A stretch of DNA of 64,000 bases from Lucinisca nassula (Eukaryota > Mollusca > Bivalvia > Lucinida > Lucinidae). Where the stretch lies: the NCBI GenBank assembly GCA_963580285.1, contig OY757012.1, forward strand, positions 124,001 through 188,000, in the 5' to 3' direction. Both the position numbers and the translations under genes were made by a program. Positions within the stretch are counted from its first letter, which is position 1. The number at the start of each line of letters is the position of its first letter. A model generated the notes under the pieces. It searched no databases. It saw only the letters and a list, made by a program, of their open reading frames with translations, and had not been told where the DNA came from. Below are positions 9,878-20,735 of this stretch, in pieces.

Positions 9878-11169
9878 CGAGGGTAGGCTGAAAAGTTCTG
9901 AGCCTGACCAAGATCCAATGGTTTGTCCATGCTGAAAGTGCCTTATTTTTTAACATAGTCTCCCTTCCTGTCCACACACTTCCTCCAGCGATACTGGAGT
10001 CCTTGGATCCCAGTGGTATAGAAGGTCTCATCTTGGCCCCTGAAAAACTCCTCCACAGAAGCTATCACCTCCTCGCCTGACCGATAATGCTGCCAAGCCA
10101 AGTGCTTTTTCATGTTTGGAAACAGGAAATAATCTGATGGAGCTAGATCAGGTGAATACGGAGGGTGATCGACAAGTGTGAAGCCACAGTCATGCGCAGC
10201 AGTCATTGCGACAACCGATTTATGAGCAGGCGCATTGTCCTGATGGAACAAGACCCCTTATGTCAATTTTCCGGGTCGTTTAGCCTTAATTGCTTTTCGC
10301 AATTGTTTTAGCAGATCTGCATAATACTCCCCATTAATTGTTCTGACCTTTTGAAAGTAATCTATGAATATTTTGCCCTTGGCATCCAAGAACACTGATG
10401 CCATCACCTTCCCTGCAGAGGAGACGACCTTTGCCTTCCTTGGAGGGGGTGAGCCAGGGTGCTTCCATTGCATGGATTGTCTTTTGGTCTGTGGCTCAAA
10501 GTGATGAACCCAACACTCATCCTGAGTGACAAAACGGTCAAGAAAACCATCTTGGTCTGCTTCAAAAATAGCCAAGTTGGCTTGTGACAGGTTCAGTCTG
10601 GTCAACTTTTGGTCAGGCGTCAAAAGCCGCGGCACCCATCTGGCGGAAACCTTCGACATTCCTAATTCACTGTGTAGAATGTTCTCTACTGTTCACGGGA
10701 GATGCCAACAGTGTTGGCTAACTGATTCACAGTTAAACGCCTGTCATCCATCACGGCCCTGTGCACTTGGCTGATGGTTTCCTCCGTTGTTGCCGTTGTG
10801 GGTCGTCCACACCAGTCATCATCTTCAATGCTGTCCTTGCCATCTTAAAATTTGCTGCCCACCTTTTCACGGTTGCATACGAAGGAGCATCATCCCCAAA
10901 TGTAGCAACCATATCGGCATGAATGCCCTTAGGAGCTTACCCATTTTTAAGGAGGTACTTGATGACACCACGATGCCAGATTTTGCCCATTTCCTCAAAA
11001 ACGTGCTAGTATCAATTTTCAAAGTCTAGAATTTCTACGTTATTGCAGGTAAACTTGAACTCATTTGAGTCAAATCAAGTAATAAAGGTTTGGATTTAAT
11101 GAATACAAAATTTCATGGCTGTTCGATGCCTGTTCTTGGTCAGGCTCAGAACTTTTCAGCCTACCCTCG
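9878..11169 (-). mobile_element. mariner-family DNA transposon, complete but dead
   Basis: It is bounded by perfect 35-bp terminal inverted repeats (9,878-9,912 and 11,135-11,169; CGAGGGTAGGCTGAAAAG at the tip) and a TA target duplication outside each end (9,876-9,877 and 11,170-11,171). Its length of 1,292 bp is typical of mariner. The single transposase gene lies on the minus strand and is broken. Identical TIRs beside a decayed gene suggest that the copy, or its ends, was mobile relatively late, possibly in trans. Confidence 0.93.
9943..10998 (-). pseudogene. mariner transposase (DD34D) pseudogene
   Basis: The transposase would bind the TIRs through an N-terminal helix-turn-helix part and cut with a DD34D catalytic triad. 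The coding path starts near 10,998 (MGKIWHRGVIKYLL) and is stopped almost at once by TAA after KNG. The HTH region follows (GDDAPSYATVKRW) with a frameshift near 10,800. Another stop follows ISREQ near 10,686. The catalytic part reads on from about 10,659: TQDECWVHHFEP (first D), a TAA after RPGKLT at 10,258-10,260, then HQDNAPAHKS (second D), YSPDLAPSDYFLF (third D) and WRKCVDRKGDYVKK to 9,943. All three acidic residues survive, but at least three stops and a frameshift make this a pseudogene. Confidence 0.9.
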
Positions 11170-11273
11170 TAGTTTAAACGTCTGTGTCAAAATATCGTCG
11201 CCTGCGATACTCGCACTACGTTAACATACTTCGTTCTTATTTCTGCTCAAAACATAGTATCTCATGTGTCCTC

Positions 11274-11864
11274 ACCCCACCCATTGGAGCTGGAAGAAAT
11301 AGATTAAGACTGGACTGCTCAGAGCTGAAACCGACTGAACATTCGAGTTTTCGTAAACCGCGTAGAAGGTCAAAGCCTGCCCAGACATATTGGTGCGAAT
11401 CTGACCGAGCCTTAAACCCCTGCGGTTTCTTTGGGATGTGTGTGTGTGTGTGTGTGTGTGAATTCGGGTTTAACGTCGCTTTCAACAATTTTTCAGTCAT
11501 ATCACGACGGTGTCTGGTTGCGACAGGGAGCTCAATGCTCACGTTTATAGTGCTGCCTCACTGAAGTATCATGTCCAAGACACATTACATGATACCACAC
11601 CCAGTCACATTATCCTGACACTGGATCGACCAGTCCTAGCTCTACCCCGTAAATCTGAGTGCCAAACGAGGAGCAGCTAGTACCATTTTTAACGACTTTG
11701 GTATGTCGCGGCCCGGGATCGAACCCGAGACCTCCCGTTCCCCGGAGCGGACACTCTACCAACTGAGCTATCGGGGCCGGTTCCTTTGGGATGTTAAAAA
11801 TTTCCACATAATCGGAAACAACGTCTCCAAAATGACCTAAATAGTGTTGACTCGGATGTATGTG
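11274..11864 (+). repeat. SINE-like repeat family Y, copy 13, split by a SINE
   Basis: The left half (11,274-11,435) runs from CACCCCACCCATTGGAGC to AACCCCTGCGGTTTCTTTGG. The right half (11,784-11,864) resumes with ACATAATCGGAAACAACGTC and ends GTGTTGACTCGGATG. A minus-strand tRNA-SINE separates them, which gives a relative age: family Y first, SINE later. Confidence 0.75.
11440..11780 (-). mobile_element. tRNA-derived SINE with (CA)n tail, with target-site duplication
   Basis: On the minus strand it begins CCGGCCCCGATAGCTCAGTT (A box) and carries GGTTCGATCCCGGGCC (B box). A body with GATACTTCAGTGAGGCAGCA and TGACTGAAAAATTGTTGAAA follows, ending CGTTAAACCCGAATTC then (CA)n. It is flanked by a 14-bp duplication with one mismatch (11,426-11,439 and 11,781-11,794; TTYCTTTGGGATGT). 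Two more copies lie at 55,801-56,062 and 56,193-56,519. Target duplication and tail point to LINE-mediated retrotransposition. Confidence 0.88.
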
Positions 11865-12416
11865 TGACAGCAGCATGAATAAAAATATATAACATTGCAA
11901 AACTCACTTTGCCTACATAAAGTGGGTTTGTGAGGGGTTCAGTACGTGAACTGGATAAAGTTTACAAATCAAGTGTGAACAAGAGCAACAATTCTGGCTG
12001 CGTTATAGTTCTGAGGTATACTGTTCCTGATATATCTGAAACATGGATTTAAGTGAGACTGCTTTTTGTGGAATGTCGTCATAAAGCATTATGATGATGA
12101 CGACGACCATAACGGCCACGAGGACGACGATGATGATGAACCGTCATGTTGTAATTTGAAAATCCCGCTTTTCACAGCTCATGTATATGCAGCGACAATC
12201 TACGTTTATTATGCAGCAGGAAGGAATAAAGGAGCGAAAGGCACAAGAAAAAAGTAACGGAAAAAAAGTCACAGGTTTGGGTAAGAAATAAATAATGGAA
12301 GAAAAGTCACAGAAATGGTTTTTATCTTGTTTTTCTTAGAATTGTTGGTGATAATCACAACCATTCACAATGTTAACAAGTCCGAGCAATGAACACCCCT
12401 CTAACCCCCATTTTAT
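11865..12416. other. Intergenic, no gene seen
   Basis: It includes a GATGATGACGACGACC/GAGGACGACGATGATGATG purine-rich simple stretch (12,090-12,140), which produces an Asp-rich chance frame. No repeat family is recognised. Confidence 0.4.
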
Positions 12417-13225
12417 GAAGAGACTAGAAATGCGTCCAAAGGACACGGATGCCCCCGCGTGAAAATATGCCTATGTTCGTATTAATCCATAGAAAGTTAT
12501 TGACGGTGTTTAAGTTTTGGACCCTTTTTTCCACATTTGACCTCTAAGTATGACATTGACCTTGGCGGTAAGGACCTTGGTTTTGTGTCTGACAGATTGT
12601 CTCATGATGCTCAACATTTCTGCCAAGTAATTTCAAAATCCATCCAGAATAAGAAAGTTATTGACTGCGTTTAAGTTTCGGACCCTTTTTGGAACTTTGA
12701 CCTCTAAGTATGTCCTTGACCTTGGCGGTACTGACCTGGGTCTTGCACGTGACACATCGTCTCATAATAATTAACAATTCTACAAAGTAATTTCAAAATC
12801 CATCCCAAAATAAGTTATTGACTTCGTTTAAGCCGGCCCCCGCCCATAGGGGCTTGAAGAAATCTATTGGATGCATGATGCTTCCACGCAGAGCTGAATT
12901 CGGCCCGCACACTACTACTGGTTAACCGCTTAGAGGATCTAAGCCTGTCCAGGAAGTGCGGTGCGATGCGGACCGTCCATGCTAATAAACCCTATTCGTT
13001 TCATTGGGCGACAGGTCTTGAGATGCCATTTCATCTCAATGTCGGGTAAAAGTCCCACAAAATCGGAAGCAACGTCTCCAAAATGACCTTTACAGTGTTG
13101 ACGGGGACGTTAAACCACAAATCAACCAACCAACTTCGCCTTTTTAAGTTTCGGACGGACGAACGGACTGACGGACAGTGGCAATGCTATATGCCCTTCC
13201 ACCATTTTTCGAAAGGCGGGGGCAT
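12417..13225 (+). mobile_element. Pearl-like element with 165-bp core repeats, split by family Y
   Basis: Subterminal inverted repeats ATGCCCCCGC (about 12,449) and GCGGGGGCAT (about 13,216) bracket roughly two to three tandem core units of about 165 bp. Landmarks are TTTGACCTCTAAGTATG, TTGACCTTGGCGGTA and AATTTCAAAATCCATCC. A GACGGACGAACGGACTGACG microsatellite follows. This layout matches pearl elements of bivalves, which are thought to be non-autonomous Helentrons. A family Y copy (12,834-13,131) has inserted inside it. Confidence 0.65.
12834..13131 (+). repeat. SINE-like repeat family Y, copy 7
   Basis: Full-length, from GGCCCCCGCCCATAGGGGC to GTTGACGGGGACGTTAAACC and an AAATCAACCAACC tail, inserted in the pearl-like element. 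Confidence 0.75.
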
Positions 13226-14199
13226 AAAAAGTAGGGCTCACAGGGGGTATTCGTATTTTTTCATATTTTGCTCCTCTTCGTGAAGCAATCTGATCTGGGT
13301 CTACAATGTTTACTGTTTGCCAAAAAAAAGTATTTTTGAAAAAGTTTGTAAGAAGATGCAGCAGAGTGAATAAACAGTGAAAAATAGGCAACAATTTCCA
13401 ATTCAGGTTTTCTTGGTATCTTTAGGCCAAAGGGTTTGACACAGGGAAATGTCGGGTTTGCAGGTGTTGACGTTACTTTTATTTACTCATTATATATTTT
13501 GAAAATGGATGATTTCTATTTTATCTATTTGTGACTTTTTTTTAAGTTTTATCTGTGACTTTATTTCCATTAGCCTTTTCCAGTGCCTTTCTTTCCGAAC
13601 AGCATCGCCAACCCCGACACAAGAAGGGACATTTCCTGTCCGATATTTACGAGGATTAAAACCAGAAAAGAAGACAAGAAAATTAAAACAATAAAACAAA
13701 ATCAGTAAGAACAGAATGAAAGTTAAAACATCATTGAATGTGTGTGCTCACTCATGTATTTGCTTTGGATAAATGCTTTAGCCAAAACAAATGCATCAGG
13801 TTTATGAAAAAAAAAACAACAAAAAAAAAAAAAACAAACAAACAAAAAACAAGAAGCATTTTGCATTGTTATATACAATTTAATGCCTTAGTACAAAGGT
13901 AACTGTCTGCGTCGCGTGTTCGAGACGTTCGGAATAGTCTTGTCTCCGTATGACCTTAGCTGTTGATGGGACGTAAAACTCAAAATACACAAAAGGTCGA
14001 TTGATAGGAAAGAATTATAGCATGACACGTTTGCGGTAGAGTGTCAAAACCTCAGCAACGCTCGTTATACACACGATTACGAAACTGACACCTGCTTTAT
14101 CGACGATAATCATCACTAATCAGTCTGAACACAGCAAGGTCTACATTCACGATGCGCATTATGGGTATTTTTTTTTTTTTCATTTTGTTTATTTTGTTT
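13226..14199. other. Intergenic, no gene seen
   Basis: A poly-A/CAAA tract lies at 13,806-13,850. A second SINE-like 3' tail (GTCTCCGTATGACCTTAG, GGGACGTAAAACTCAAA) lies at 13,942-13,990 and recurs at 58,668-58,712. Reading frames around 13,490-13,700 occur on both strands with no similarity I recognise. Confidence 0.45.
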
Positions 14200-14375
14200 T
14201 ACTGAATTGAGATTGAACGTCCCCGTAAACTCTAAAAGGGTCATTTTGGAGACGTTCCTTTCAATGTTGTAGGACTTTTACCCGACAAAGCTCAAGCCCT
14301 GCCGCCAAATGAAACCAAAAGGCTAATATGCACTGGACGGTCTGACTCACATCAATTTCCTTGGGCATGCTGAGT
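14200..14375 (-). repeat. SINE-like repeat family Y, copy 8 (truncated)
   Basis: Only the 3' half is present: GTTTACGGGGACGTTCAATC to GAAACCAAAAGGC, read on the minus strand. The 5' half is missing. Confidence 0.6.
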
Positions 14376-14529
14376 AGGACCCATTGTTTCTTCGTGCATC
14401 TAGTGAGGACTCCGATCAGACAACCCAGATGTTTAGGCTGATATGTGTCTTTGCTGGATGTAATAAGTGTAGAAAATGCATTGCCAGGACTCTTTTATAC
14501 TGTCTCCAAATACATAAAACTAAATACAA

Positions 14530-14560
<31 letters not shown>

Positions 14561-14879
14561 AAAATGAAAATAATAAATATATAAAACTACAAAAGAAAAT
14601 TTAATTTCGCAAATAATGTTTGATTAAAATAAGATCATTTTTACAAGGTTATTCGATGCACAGGCAAGTTAATATGAGGTAGTAAAAACTGGTCACAGGA
14701 AAAAAAATCACGGAAAAAATTCACAAATAAAAAATATAGAAAAAAAAAATCCACTAATAAAAGATTGTACATTAATCAATTTTTCTGATGCCATGTTAAA
14801 GATGGTTGGTTATTGTCAATTAGTTCAGTGTTTATATAACTTGCTCAAAGGTGTGAATATTGGTCCTGTCTACCTAATT
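14376..14879. other. AT-rich intergenic
   Basis: A long A-rich stretch (14,520-14,770) contains several AATAAATA and poly-A runs. No gene or recognised element is seen. Confidence 0.4.
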
Positions 14880-15080
14880 TGTTGCGTATACCCCGGTAAA
14901 CCCAAACCTATATATAGAAAAAATGGGGTTTACGGATTATCCATTACAGTCCTCATTTTTGCTTATAAATATAGATTGTGGGTACCTGTTAGAAGCATCT
15001 AACTGAGCCGGTTCGATTCAGCACCCACGATGTATATTTGTGACAGAAATAAGAAAAAATGCGTTCATCCGAAAAATGCT
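14880..15080. repeat. Hairpin MITE family P, copy 5 (decayed)
   Basis: TATACCCCGGTAAACCC and AATGGGGTTTACGG precede a mutated central hairpin (GAAGCATCTAACTGAGCCGG). Its arms are ATAGATTGTGGGTACC and GCACCCACGATGTATA. Confidence 0.65.
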
Positions 15081-15106
15081 ACTTCTAGCTAAGTTTAATC
15101 GTACGG

Positions 15107-15400
15107 GCGTATCATTACGCAAACACGCCTATACAAATACATTGCCACCTTTATCGCCGAAAAAATAAAAAGTTCAAGATGAAAAATTGTGATATTTTTC
15201 TTATTTCTGCTCAAAATATAGATTGTGGGCACTCGTTAGCACCGCCTCAACGAGGCGGTTCTAACGAGTACCCACAATCTATAGAGCAGGAATAAGAAAA
15301 ATAAGGTTTACCCCTGTAAACCCCAGTTTTACTATATAAAAGTGGGGTTCAAGGGGGGTCAAAATTATATAGGCCTGTTTTCGTTATGTAATTGTAATGT
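15107..15400. repeat. Hairpin MITE family P, copy 6, near full length
   Basis: It starts ATTACGCAAACACGCCTATA and has the hairpin AGCACCGCCTCAACGAGGCG with arms ATAGATTGTGGGCACTCG and CGAGTACCCACAATCTAT. It ends AAATTATATAGGCCTGTTTT. The ends are the diverged TIRs of the intact copy at 62,035. Confidence 0.75.
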
Positions 15401-15524
15401 CAAGACTCTTAAGTGTCTTAAAAGATGGGAAACTCCGTGGTCAGTCCTCGTTAGTCATTGCCAATATTCTGGATTCGAACTTATCAATAAGAACCTCATA
15501 TAACACATAACAGTCATTATATGC

Positions 15525-16000
15525 CTTATTTTCGGTTCAAAAACATAGATTGCACCACCTCATTGAGGCTGTCCTAACAACGACCCATAGTCTATATTTA
15601 GGCTAAAATAACAAAGACTGTCAAAAGTTTCCATCTAACTTATGTTATATCTGGCATGAAAGATGACATTTTAGCAGTGGCACAGGCGTAATACAGAAAT
15701 GTGAAGACTCTAAGGGATCAACAAGGATGGAATACTCCGTTGCCTGTAGTTGTTCGTCGTTGTCAACACTTAATTTTGAATCATGCTTTTCAGTAAGCTA
15801 CTCACATAACACTAATGAAAACATTATTCAAACAAATTTTGTGACTTGTTTTTCCGTGACTGTTTTTCCCAAACTTTTCCCCCCCCTGTGACTTTTTTTC
15901 CTACATTCGTAAAAAACTACCACTGAACGATTGCGGATGATTCTAACGAGCACCCGCAATCTACATTTGCAGCCGAAATAATGAAAAATATCAAGCGTTT
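15525..16000. repeat. Fragments of hairpin family P (copies 7 and 8)
   Basis: At 15,525-15,615 a shortened copy keeps CACCACCTCATTGAGG flanked by ATAGATTG and TAGTCTATA. At 15,915-15,990 another remnant reads GATTGCGG...CTAACGAGCACCCGCAATC. Between them lies sequence with no recognised element. Confidence 0.5.
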
Positions 16001-16462
16001 ATAAATCAAAGCACTGAAGCACTTGTATCTGAGTCTAGGTTGGAAAATGATCCTGAACGGTAAGTAAACTGTTGACATTTCGCTTAACTTTTACAGTTTT
16101 ACTTGTTTGATTTAAAGTTTAACGTCCCCGTCAACACTAACTTTTACAGACCTGCATTGTAAGATATTTGTACAGACCCTGATACGATATCGCGTACGTA
16201 AGCACACACGGTAGACCATGATCAGACATCGCGTTCAACGGCGTCTGATCTGTGTCTACACTGGTTGTCAAACACAACACTTGATTCCAGTCCAAATTCT
16301 ATAGATAACACTCTGACGCAATACTCTGACCTCAACGCGGCTATTTTCCTATAAATTTGTTAAAACCACGTGGACTTTAGCAAAGTAAACCTAATACCCA
16401 TTATAACTTTGGGTCGTTTGACAAACAATCGACCAAAAATTGAATTTAATTGTTGAGATTTT
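16001..16462. other. Intergenic with repeat scraps
   Basis: A 3'-end fragment of family Y on the minus strand lies at 16,107-16,140. A short hairpin (ATCAGACATCGCG...ACGGCGTCTGATCT) lies at 16,219-16,250, followed by GTCTACACTGG. No gene is seen. Confidence 0.45.
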
Positions 16463-16757
16463 GTTTGTTTGATCTGAGGTTTAACGTCCCCGTCAACACT
16501 GTAAAGGTCATTTTGGAGACCTTGCGTCCAATTTTGTGGGACTTTTACCCGACATTGAGATGAAATGACATCTCAAGCCGTGCCACCCAATGAAACCCAT
16601 ATTGTGTCTAAGCATGGACGGTCCGACTCGCACCGCATTGCCTGGGCAGACTTAGATTATCTAAGCCGCTTACCAGTACTCGTTTACGGGTCGGTTTCAG
16701 CTCTGCTTTGAAGCATCATGCAGCCCATCTATTTCGTCAGGCCTGATGGGCGCGGGC
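16463..16757 (-). repeat. SINE-like repeat family Y, copy 10
   Basis: Full-length minus-strand copy from GATGGGCGCGGGC to GTTGACGGGGACGTTAAACC with a TTTGTTTGATC (tail) side at 16,463. Confidence 0.75.
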
Positions 16758-16787
16758 AGGATTAATTTTTGTGATACAAAAGTATTC

Positions 16788-16866
16788 GCCGGCTCTATAG
16801 CTCAGTCGTACGCACGTCTGACTGCTGATCAGGAGGACGCGGGTTTGATACCTGCTGGGGTCGGCA
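16788..16866 (+). tRNA. tRNA-like sequence, GCT anticodon position, probably tRNA-derived
   Basis: A cloverleaf can be drawn. The acceptor strands GCCGGCT and GGTCGGC pair with wobbles. D-arm A box is TATAGCTCAGTCGTACGC. The anticodon stem-loop TCTGA-CTGCTGA-TCAGG gives GCT at positions 34-36, and the T arm is GCGGG-TTTGATA-CCTGC. A true serine tRNA would have a long variable arm, which is absent, and the TTTGATAC B box departs from GGTTCGAATCC. It may be a tRNA pseudogene or the head of a decayed SINE. Confidence 0.45.
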
Positions 16867-17798
16867 ACATTCTTTCGGTAAGATTGATCGTGAAATCTAG
16901 CGGATAGCCAACGGGACAGTAACTTTCCCACAAAATTGCTATTTCGAGCGTAGTGCACACGGTTATACATGTATATGGCTAAATATGTGACCCAACTGGG
17001 TTTGCTTTAAAATTCTTAGCGTAGCGTATACCTTGCAAAAACCCGTACGAAAAGAAACGCACTAAAACGTCAATACGTATAAAACGTAAAAAGCAGTATA
17101 GCGCGATAATACGCATAACAATCGGTTTCCTACGCCTTAATATATTTGCTACGTTTTATTCTACTTTTTATTACGTTTCAGGTTTTTTTTTTGTTTTTTT
17201 TTTTTTGTAGTTATTGCTTGGTATCGCTTCCCTAAAAAACGGCGCAAAATTAATGTACATGTAGTAAAGCATAGCCCTCACTACGTAGCGGTGAGACTGA
17301 GGCTTTACTCCGAACCACGTAACGTAGAGGCATACACGTTTACGAAATTCGCGGATGTATGGCACTAGAGAAGACGAATAAAAACAAGGATTTTTTGTAT
17401 TTTTCATGAACGTAATGTTTGTGGGGCGACATATATAAAGGGTATTGTGGGGCTTTATATATGTATAATATATACATGCCTCATATCTGGGTTGGTGTTG
17501 TGGGGCTCTATATATGTTTAATATATATATGCCTCATATCTGGGTTAACATTTTCTACCACTTAGCTAGGTAAAAAATGTATAGATATAGAGATCAACGA
17601 TATCTGGCTTGCGTAATGGAACTAAACAAAACACATAAAACGAAGGATTTACATTTTCGTGAACATTATGTTTGTGGGGCGACATATATAAATTGCAATG
17701 TGGGGCTTTATATATATACAGTATATATGCCTCATATCTCGGTTAAAATTTTGCGCCACTTATCTCGGTTTAGACACGACCACCCCATATCATGACCA

Positions 17799-17836
<38 letters not shown>

Positions 17837-17957
17837 CGCGAACACACATTATGGGTCAAGGCCTATTCAAACACATGTATATTGAACATTTTACCAGTGA
17901 AAATTGAATATGTTCAGATAAATAAAAAAACTAATATTATTTCATATTTCATCTCAA
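16867..17957. other. AT-rich intergenic with short local repeats
   Basis: Between 17,415 and 17,780 the blocks GTGGGGCGACATATATAAA and GTGGGGCTTTATATATG ... GCCTCATATCTGGGTT occur three to four times. They look like a decayed short tandem or MITE cluster. A (TA)n tract lies at 17,804-17,832. Nothing coding is convincing. Confidence 0.5.
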
Positions 17958-18496
17958 ACTAAAGATTGTTGGATCTTGTTAGAACCGCCTCGTTTGTGCA
18001 AACTAGTACAACTTGTAACGAAACAGTTGAATACGTGCTTTAGAATAGGGATAACTATAATGAAACTTGTCATTTGCGGGCGCTAAATCGCCGGTTTTTG
18101 CAGCCGCGAACTACAGTCTATTGTTCCGCATTGCCGAAAATCGAAATTGCCGACCGTAAAACCTCCGATTTTCCTCCCGAAATGACAATTTAGAATACAG
18201 TTTATCTTATTGCCTACACAATATCAGACTAAAGATTGTTGGATCTTGTTAGAACCGCCTCGTTTGTGCAAACTAGTACAACTTGTAACGAAACAGTTGA
18301 ATACGTGCTTTAGAATAGGGATAACTACAATGAAACTTGTCATTTGCGGGCGCTAAATCGCCGGTTTTTGCAGCCGCGAACTACAGTCTATTGTTCCGCA
18401 TTGCCGAAAATTGAAATTGCCGACCGTAAAACCTCCGATTTTCCTCCCGAAATGACAATTTAGAATACAGTTTATCTTATTGCCTACACAATATCA
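17958..18496. repeat. Two-copy tandem duplication, 270-bp unit
   Basis: ACTAAAGATTGTTGGATCTT begins at 17,958 and again at 18,228. The two units are identical except for about two substitutions (for example ACTATAATG versus ACTACAATG, and AATCGAAATT versus AATTGAAATT) and end in GCCTACACAATATCA. Each contains half of the family P hairpin (TTAGAACCGCCTCG) and a CGGGCGCTAAATCGCCGG segment. The near identity shows a recent duplication. Confidence 0.9.
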
Positions 18497-18623
18497 AATG
18501 AGTGTGGCCACAAGTTCTACTAACATTAGTTGTTGCCCTTCCCCTTCAACTGTGTACAATAAAAGAACAATGCACATTTACAAACAAATAAAATAACACA
18601 TTAACATAATTGGTGTGTGTGTT

Positions 18624-18703
<80 letters not shown>

Positions 18704-18865
18704 TTGAATTGAAAAAAGGTTGTTTGGTAAAGTCACGCGCCGATCTCGTTCCATAGTTGACACCGCACAATCTGTACAAGTAAACACATTTTCCGCTGTC
18801 CTTGATTGCTGGGCTGCTTGACAGGAATGAAACTGTTACTATCAGAAACACCTTGTTAACCATAT
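18497..18865. other. Intergenic with (GT)n and (GA)n microsatellites
   Basis: (GT)n is followed by a (GA)n tract at about 18,633-18,703, which gives meaningless Ser-Leu repeats in translation. No gene is seen. Confidence 0.6.
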
Positions 18866-19072
18866 ACAGTAAAATTCCTATATTAAGACCACCTTTGGGA
18901 CTGTACAAAAGTGGTCTTTAAGACCACTTTTGAACAGTCCCATAGGTGGTCCTTGACCAGCTGACACTGAGGGCAGAAATCCTGAAGAGAAAATAAGTGA
19001 AGCCTTCAAAATAAGCTTTTTATAGCAGAATTGGTCTTAATTTTAGGTGGTCTTAAAAGCGGAATTTCACTG
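18866..19072. mobile_element. MITE with CAGTRAAATTCC ends
   Basis: Terminal inverted repeats ACAGTAAAATTCCTATATTA (left) and GGTGGTCTTAAAAGCGGAAT...CACTGT (right) enclose an inner palindrome AAAGTGGTCTTTAAGACCAC at 18,910-18,930. About 205 bp, no coding capacity. The ends resemble Tc1/mariner-type MITEs, but autonomous partners are not in the window. Confidence 0.7.
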
Positions 19073-19974
19073 TTTTAGATTGTGGTACTTAATGAGTGTT
19101 GGTTACATGCTTTCCTAACAATATCAATTCGAACGGCAGCATAATGCAGACTGTCAAAAAAAAAAAAAAAAAAAAAAAGAGTTCAGCATCTGCTTTGTTC
19201 AGCATTTACCACATCCGGATGAAGGATCACAATTTACCCTTGTCCTGCTGAATATTCATAAATGCCACACCCACTAACGATTATCAACCAATCAGATTAT
19301 ACGATGCAAATTATTGCAACAAATTCACAATCTGAATGGCAAACAATGTAGATCCTGATCAGATGGCTTCGTCAGAAGCCATCTGATCTGGATCTTCATT
19401 GCTTGGAAAATAAGTCATATCCGGGCTCAGCAGGCCAAGGGTTAAAATGGTTGCTAAAAGGTCATAAGTTGTGTCGTAACTTGCTTGCCAAAGGCTAAGG
19501 TACTGGTTACTTTAAAGGAAAATATTTTGATATTTTTTTTTTCTTGCAGCAAATACATGTAGGTGCCGTTTACGTTTATACATAGAGTATCTTACACGAG
19601 TGGTCATTTCATATAAAATTTATGAAAAGAGCCTTCGGCGAGTTTCATAAATTAAATTTGAAATGACCACGAGTGTAAGATTCTGTTTATCATATGACCA
19701 CTTTAAATTGGATTTTATCGCCTTTAAATTTGACAAATTTTCCACAAACAATGCGTGGTTGACATGAACGTCGTTATGACGTTACTTAATCCCGCCAAAG
19801 TGATATTACACGGATGGTCATACGATTTTTATTACGGTATATCAACGACGTCATATGATAATGAAAATTAGGAAAGGAATCGCGCTGTTATACTTCTGGG
19901 TCTACTCGTTCTTTAGAGAAAAAGAAGATAGTATGCAGGACTTACGAAAAGTTTCTGTACGAGTATAATAATAT
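19073..19974. repeat. Hairpin elements in AT-rich DNA
   Basis: 19,355-19,392 is a hairpin of GATCAGATGGCTTC/GAAGCCATCTGATC. 19,588-19,682 is a long-armed foldback with arm ACACGAGTGGTCATTTCATA and apex GAGCCTTCGGCGAG, related to 9,685-9,765. A poly-A run lies at 19,157-19,179. No gene is seen. Confidence 0.55.
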
Positions 19975-20123
19975 AAGAATCTTATATGGGTGTGAGGGGT
20001 GGATGGAAAGATCCGTCCCGAGGGTCACTGTCCGGCATCACGAGGCTTGCCGAGTGATGCCGGACAGTGATCCCGAGGGACGGATTTTTTTCTATCCACC
20101 CCTCACACCCATATAGGATTCTT
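19975..20123. repeat. 149-bp foldback hairpin
   Basis: The left arm (19,975-20,041) and right arm (20,054-20,123) are near-perfect reverse complements: TATGGGTGTGAGGGGTGGAT, GATCCGTCCC, TCACTGTCCGGCATCAC. The apex is GAGGCTTGCCGAG. A few indels occur in the middle. It is presumably a small foldback or MITE element and would extrude as a cruciform or a long RNA hairpin. Confidence 0.8.
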
Positions 20124-20700
20124 TTTCTTGCATACCTTCCATTTCTTAGCACGGATTTTTAATGCTGCAGTCACTTCGTTTACCAACGTCCGCCATATTG
20201 TGTTGACACTACAGGAATGTTTAGTGACGTCACTTAACCCTTTCGGTGTTCCGTTCGACCTGGACGAAATTGGAAAAAAAATAGCTCACTAAAAGAGAAG
20301 TTTTTTCTTGAATATCTGTTTGGTTTCTTGTCTGAATCATAACAGACAAGCGTAAACCAGCAACATTTTATTGCTGGTTACCCTAGATTGTGATTTGTTT
20401 GTCTTGTAGATTGAAAAAAATTGCTGACATTCTTTCCCGCAATTACCTCACTAGTGGGTGGGGTAACGTAAACTGAAATTCTTAGAATCAAAATTAGGTC
20501 GCTTGTCACATTCATTTTTCTGGAGAGCCTGTGTGTTGTCAGATATTTGAGTGTGCTGAGCTGTATATAATTGGACCAGTTTACTGATTAGTCCTTTGTA
20601 GCTTCAGCGTGCTGGCTGTGACAAACTCAGAATCAGGATTGTTGCTTGATACCCCATTATAATTCATAAGAAATCATCAAATCACTACCTGGTATATTAA
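20124..20700. other. Intergenic before the LINE
   Basis: No gene is seen. GACGTCACTTAACCCTTTCGG and a poly-A tract occur. Sequence near 20,130-20,150 is weakly mirrored by 24,160-24,185, so part of it may be the host element into which the LINE inserted. Confidence 0.35.
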
Positions 20701-20735
20701 AATGAAGGTCTCCCTGTTTCTCATGGTCTTAATTC

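Noticed and set aside
16788..16866. A functional serine tRNA (GCT)
   Set aside because: It has a short variable arm and a non-consensus T loop. Retained only as a tRNA-like sequence.
18546..18908. Ser-Leu-rich membrane-like peptide
   Set aside because: Translation of a (GA)n tract.
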